NCBI RefSeq assembly: GCF_051379705.1
Contig: NZ_CP179868.1
Span: 1,488,001 to 1,552,000 of the forward strand
DNA length: 64,000 nucleotides
Source of the DNA: Ekhidna sp051379705
GTDB lineage: Bacteria > Bacteroidota > Bacteroidia > Cytophagales > Cyclobacteriaceae
Direction: 5' to 3'
Below, in pieces: positions 61,840-64,000 of the stretch. The notes under the pieces were generated by a model. The model ran no database searches and was not told the origin of the DNA. It saw only the letters and a list, made by a program, of their open reading frames with translations. Position 1 is the first letter of the stretch. The number at the start of each line of letters is the position of its first letter. The translations under genes were made by a program, and so were the position numbers.

Positions 61840-61913
61840 GGACTCGTAGCACAACTGGATAATGCACCTGGTTACGGCCCAGGAGATTGGGGGTTCGAAT
61901 CCCTCCGAGTTCA
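61840..61913 (+). tRNA. tRNA-Arg (anticodon ACG)
   Basis: Acceptor GGACTCG/CGAGTTC, anticodon stem CCTGG/CCAGG with loop TTACGGC giving anticodon ACG (read as ICG), T-arm GGGGG-TTCGAAT-CCCTC, discriminator A. It reads CGN codons. CCA is not encoded. A terminator follows 7 nt later. Confidence 0.95.
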
Positions 61914-61920
61914 CTTTTTC

Positions 61921-61960
61921 AAGGCTAATCAATTGCAATACAATTGGTTAGCCTTTTTTT
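61921..61960 (+). terminator. Intrinsic terminator after tRNA-Arg(ACG)
   Basis: Arms AAGGCTAA and TTAGCCTT, with an inner CAATTG stem (one bulge), are followed by seven T residues. Strong terminator. Confidence 0.85.
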
Positions 61961-62076
61961 ATCAGGATGGGGAAGAAATTGTGCAAACAACTGCCGAACC
62001 TTAATGTAGATTGTCGAGGCTTTATAATTGACACTAATTCACTGAAGTGAAATATGTGATGTCGTTGGAATACTAT

Positions 62077-62409
62077 TCAATTGGTGCGATTCAAATAATC
62101 GTCCGCAAAATCCATTTGGTCTTCAGAAAGCTTGTTTTTAGATGCACACAGTCCCATAAAGGTATTTTGCCCAATCCGCTTAAGCTTTACGATCGAATTA
62201 TCATCTTCGTGAGAATAGAAGTCGTTGAATTTAGTGAGAGTATCTATGCCATGCGCTTTATCAAGCTCAATGACTTGTTCCTCATGAGTGGGCTTTTCAG
62301 AACATTTATATACAAAAGACCGATCTGTAGTATCTAATACGAACACAAAGCCATTTGGCACTATTTTTTTTAGCGCATTGATTGTCTGATGTGTGTTTGA
62401 AATAATCAT
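62077..62409 (-). CDS. Small hypothetical protein near a two-component system
   Basis: 110 aa from the ATG at 62409 (MIISNTHQTINALKKIVPNGFVFVLDTTD); the TTG at 62418 adds three residues. It has no signal peptide, membrane segment or known motif. The mix of strands (GFVFVLDTTDRSFVYKC) and helices (LSEDQMDFADDYLN) suggests a small alpha/beta fold. A perfect inverted repeat lies 21 nt upstream of the start. The response regulator gene downstream on the same strand is upstream in transcription order (62540), so co-transcription is possible. Confidence 0.65.
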   Translation of the reverse strand: MIISNTHQTINALKKIVPNGFVFVLDTTDRSFVYKCSEKPTHEEQVIELDKAHGIDTLTKFNDFYSHEDDNSIVKLKRIGQNTFMGLCASKNKLSEDQMDFADDYLNRTN

Positions 62410-62429
62410 AGCTGTCAAAACCCAACATT

Positions 62430-62446
62430 GTCATGTCAAACATGAC
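62430..62446. promoter_or_regulatory. Perfect 7-bp inverted repeat upstream of a small gene
   Basis: Arms GTCATGT and ACATGAC with CAA between lie 21 nt upstream of the 110-aa gene. A further pair, CCTGAATT (62446-62453) and AATTCAGG (62494-62501), lies next to it. Candidate operator or hairpin. Confidence 0.45.
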
Positions 62447-62539
62447 CTGAATTACTAAAACCAATCAAATGTACTATTAAAGGAAGAATTTAAAATTCAG
62501 GTAAATACGGCTCTTGCAATAGTTAAAATAACTATGAAT

Positions 62540-63193
62540 TTAGGACTCAATCAACCCTAAATTCATGGCTTTTTTGATGAGTTCAGCCATATTTTTAGCA
62601 TGAAGCTTTTTCATGATATTGCCTCGATGCGCCTCCACGGTTCTCTCACTAATAAAAAGTTTGTCTGCTATTTCCTGGCTTTTCAAACCGTTTGAAATAT
62701 CATTTAAAACTTCAATCTCTCGTTTAGTAAGCTGGACACTTTCGGCCTTTTTCTTCTCTTTCTTTATTTCTTTATAGGAGTTGAGTGCTGTGTCAATTAC
62801 TTCTCGACTAAAGAATTTTCCTCCATCTAATACCTTTTCAATAGCTACTAAAATTTCGTCTGCTACACTGTCTTTTACAACATACCCTGCGATATTGAAA
62901 TTTAAACCTTCCATAACGTACTCCTCATCCTTATACATGCTTAGGATTATGATTTTAATGTCAGGATATTTTTCTCCTATTAATTTGGAGGCTTCCAGTC
63001 CGGTCATTTCGGGCATGGAAATATCCATCAATATGATGTCCGGAATATTGCCCTCATCTAGTGCTGAAATGGCTTTGGTAGAGCGATCATACTCTCCGAT
63101 AATCTCAATCGACTGATCCATATCGATAATGCTGCGAACTCCCTTACGCACCAACTCATGATCTTCTACTAGAAATAATTTAGTCTTTTTCAT
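62540..63193 (-). CDS. NarL/FixJ-type response regulator
   Basis: 217 aa. The receiver domain (1-120) has the acidic pair ED (10-11), the phosphoacceptor Asp57 (DIILMDISMPEMTG), and the switch and Lys positions ILSMYKDEEYV / AGYVVKDSVADEIL. The C-terminal LuxR-type HTH (about 155-215) reads LTKREIEVLNDISNGLKSQEIADKLFISERTVEAHRGNIMKKL. It probably regulates its targets as a dimer. It overlaps the kinase gene by 14 nt, and its partner is surely that kinase. Confidence 0.95.
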   Translation of the reverse strand: MKKTKLFLVEDHELVRKGVRSIIDMDQSIEIIGEYDRSTKAISALDEGNIPDIILMDISMPEMTGLEASKLIGEKYPDIKIIILSMYKDEEYVMEGLNFNIAGYVVKDSVADEILVAIEKVLDGGKFFSREVIDTALNSYKEIKKEKKKAESVQLTKREIEVLNDISNGLKSQEIADKLFISERTVEAHRGNIMKKLHAKNMAELIKKAMNLGLIES

Positions 63194-64000
63194 ATGGAAT
63201 TTTTAAACTGATAAAGGTACCCGAGCCTTTTTTTGTGTCAATATTACACTCTGCATTTAATACTTCGGCCCTAAATAAGATATTCTGTAAGCCATGATGA
63301 GAAGTGTCTTCTTTATAGTCTCCTATCTCAAATCCAACACCGTCATCTTCAATAGACATTTGTATATGATCTTCAAAACCATATAACTGAATAGCCGCAC
63401 TTGTCGCCTCAGAATGCTTGATGATATTTGAGATATTCTCTTGTGAGATCCGATATATATTGACTTTAAGTTTCATGTCCAACTCAGGCAAATCCTCTGT
63501 TTGTAACTCAAATCGAATGTTTGAGCTTTTGTTCGCCTGATCTACAATCTTTTTTAAACACACATCTATTGGGAAATCGCTGAGGAGTGTGGGGAGCAGA
63601 CCATCTGTGACCTTTCTCATTTCATCAAGAAACTGATCTACCATGTCCACCAAAACCTCTTGTGTATCTCCTTTTTTAACTGCCAATTTTATCATATTGG
63701 CTATTTGACCCACTCCATCGTGTAAATCTCTGGCTATTCGTTCTCGCTCTTTTTCCTGACCTTCTATAAAAGACAGTAGCCTCCTGTTTTTTATGTCTTC
63801 GTTTGCTTCTCTGATCCGTACTCGCTCAGTGATATCTTTAAAGAAGAAAAGTGTGTATTCCTCGTCAAGTGAAACATTGTGAGAGTAGAAATCTCCATAA
63901 ACTCGATCGGTGCTATCCAAGATCAACTCTACCTCAGTTGCCTCTTCTTTGCCGACTATATCAGAATATGCTTCTCTGTTTAAATCTGAAAAGTTGAGTA
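63180..64000 (-). CDS. Histidine kinase, PAS plus HisKA_3/HATPase (5' part beyond the window)
   Basis: About 273 residues are visible, read to the right edge. The frame stays open up to position 64000 (…SDIVGKEEATEVELILDSTDRVYGDF), so the start lies outside; the first M-like codon at 63926 is only a TTG in a continuing frame. A PAS end (EYTLFFFKDITERVRIREAN) is followed by the HisKA_3 dimerisation helix with the phospho-His in RERIARDLHDGVGQIANMI, and an ATPase with NISNIIKHSEA, DDGVGFEIG and GSGTFISLKIPYEKD. It pairs with the NarL-type regulator by overlap. Confidence 0.92.
   Translation of the reverse strand, partial: LNFSDLNREAYSDIVGKEEATEVELILDSTDRVYGDFYSHNVSLDEEYTLFFFKDITERVRIREANEDIKNRRLLSFIEGQEKERERIARDLHDGVGQIANMIKLAVKKGDTQEVLVDMVDQFLDEMRKVTDGLLPTLLSDFPIDVCLKKIVDQANKSSNIRFELQTEDLPELDMKLKVNIYRISQENISNIIKHSEATSAAIQLYGFEDHIQMSIEDDGVGFEIGDYKEDTSHHGLQNILFRAEVLNAECNIDTKKGSGTFISLKIPYEKD

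Overview
The window reads as chromosomal DNA of a marine-type Bacteroidota, most likely Cytophagales/Cytophagia. The support is a type IX secretion pair (porU-porV), FtsX-type permeases with an N-terminal prefix domain paired with PadR regulators, PspC-GIN and carboxypeptidase-regulatory/MG2/plug proteins, a ComEC without the usual metallo-beta-lactamase motif, many SCxx/ACxx lipoproteins, and AT-rich intergenic DNA without strong Shine-Dalgarno sites. Placement below phylum level is inference.

Layout. 1-2.5 kb: end of a membrane protein, a GT-C glycosyltransferase, a rhodanese lipoprotein and an rSAM/selenodomain-associated transferase 1. 2.5-7.7 kb (minus): two outer-membrane barrel proteins, then a PadR-permease pair. 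7.8-10.2 kb: a Crp/Fnr regulator divergent from hemJ-SCO-cytochrome c. 10.2-13.6 kb (minus): DinB protein, ABC ATPase, ABC permease with His-rich loops, a DUF3299-like protein and a lipoprotein, possibly a metal-related ABC system. 13.6-17.2 kb: structured leader candidate, Na+/H+ antiporter, glutamine cyclotransferase, SCP2 protein, PAP2 phosphatase. 17.2-23.3 kb: porV-porU. 23.6-30 kb: PadR, PspC-GIN membrane protein, large CarboxypepD-MG2-plug protein. 30-32.7 kb: ABM monooxygenase, SAM hydroxide adenosyltransferase, PhoH (TTG start), GNAT.

32.7-35.2 kb is the accessory part: a direct repeat of about 410 bp (391 bp identical by eye), each copy holding two 99-bp palindromic CGTCATTCC...GGAATGACG elements, brackets a 1.6-kb segment with a 69-aa ORF, an XRE regulator with a palindrome touching its start codon, a degenerate 21-bp-period tandem array and a 214-aa helical protein of unknown function.

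35.2-44.5 kb: comEC, then a minus-strand housekeeping run (TPR protein, phosphosulfolactate synthase, DUF368 polyprenyl-phosphate transporter, aroE, uvrB, fabH). 44.6-49.6 kb: exopolysaccharide genes (GT4, Wza-like, Wzc-like with a Gly-Tyr tail, CpsB-like phosphatase). 49.7-54.2 kb: hflX, tRNA-Arg(CCT), a second PadR-permease pair. 54.2-61.7 kb: fatty acid hydroxylase/sterol desaturase, alpha/beta hydrolase, CarboxypepD protein, asnS divergent from rpoN, a membrane protein, an outer-membrane barrel protein. 61.8-64 kb: tRNA-Arg(ACG), an orphan 110-aa protein and a NarL-type two-component system whose kinase runs off the window.

Functional groups: envelope biogenesis and export (porUV, wza-wzc, BamA-like protein, DUF368), respiration/heme (hemJ, SCO, cytochrome c), and informational genes (uvrB, hflX, asnS, rpoN, tRNAs). 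All family calls come from reading motifs; no database search was run.
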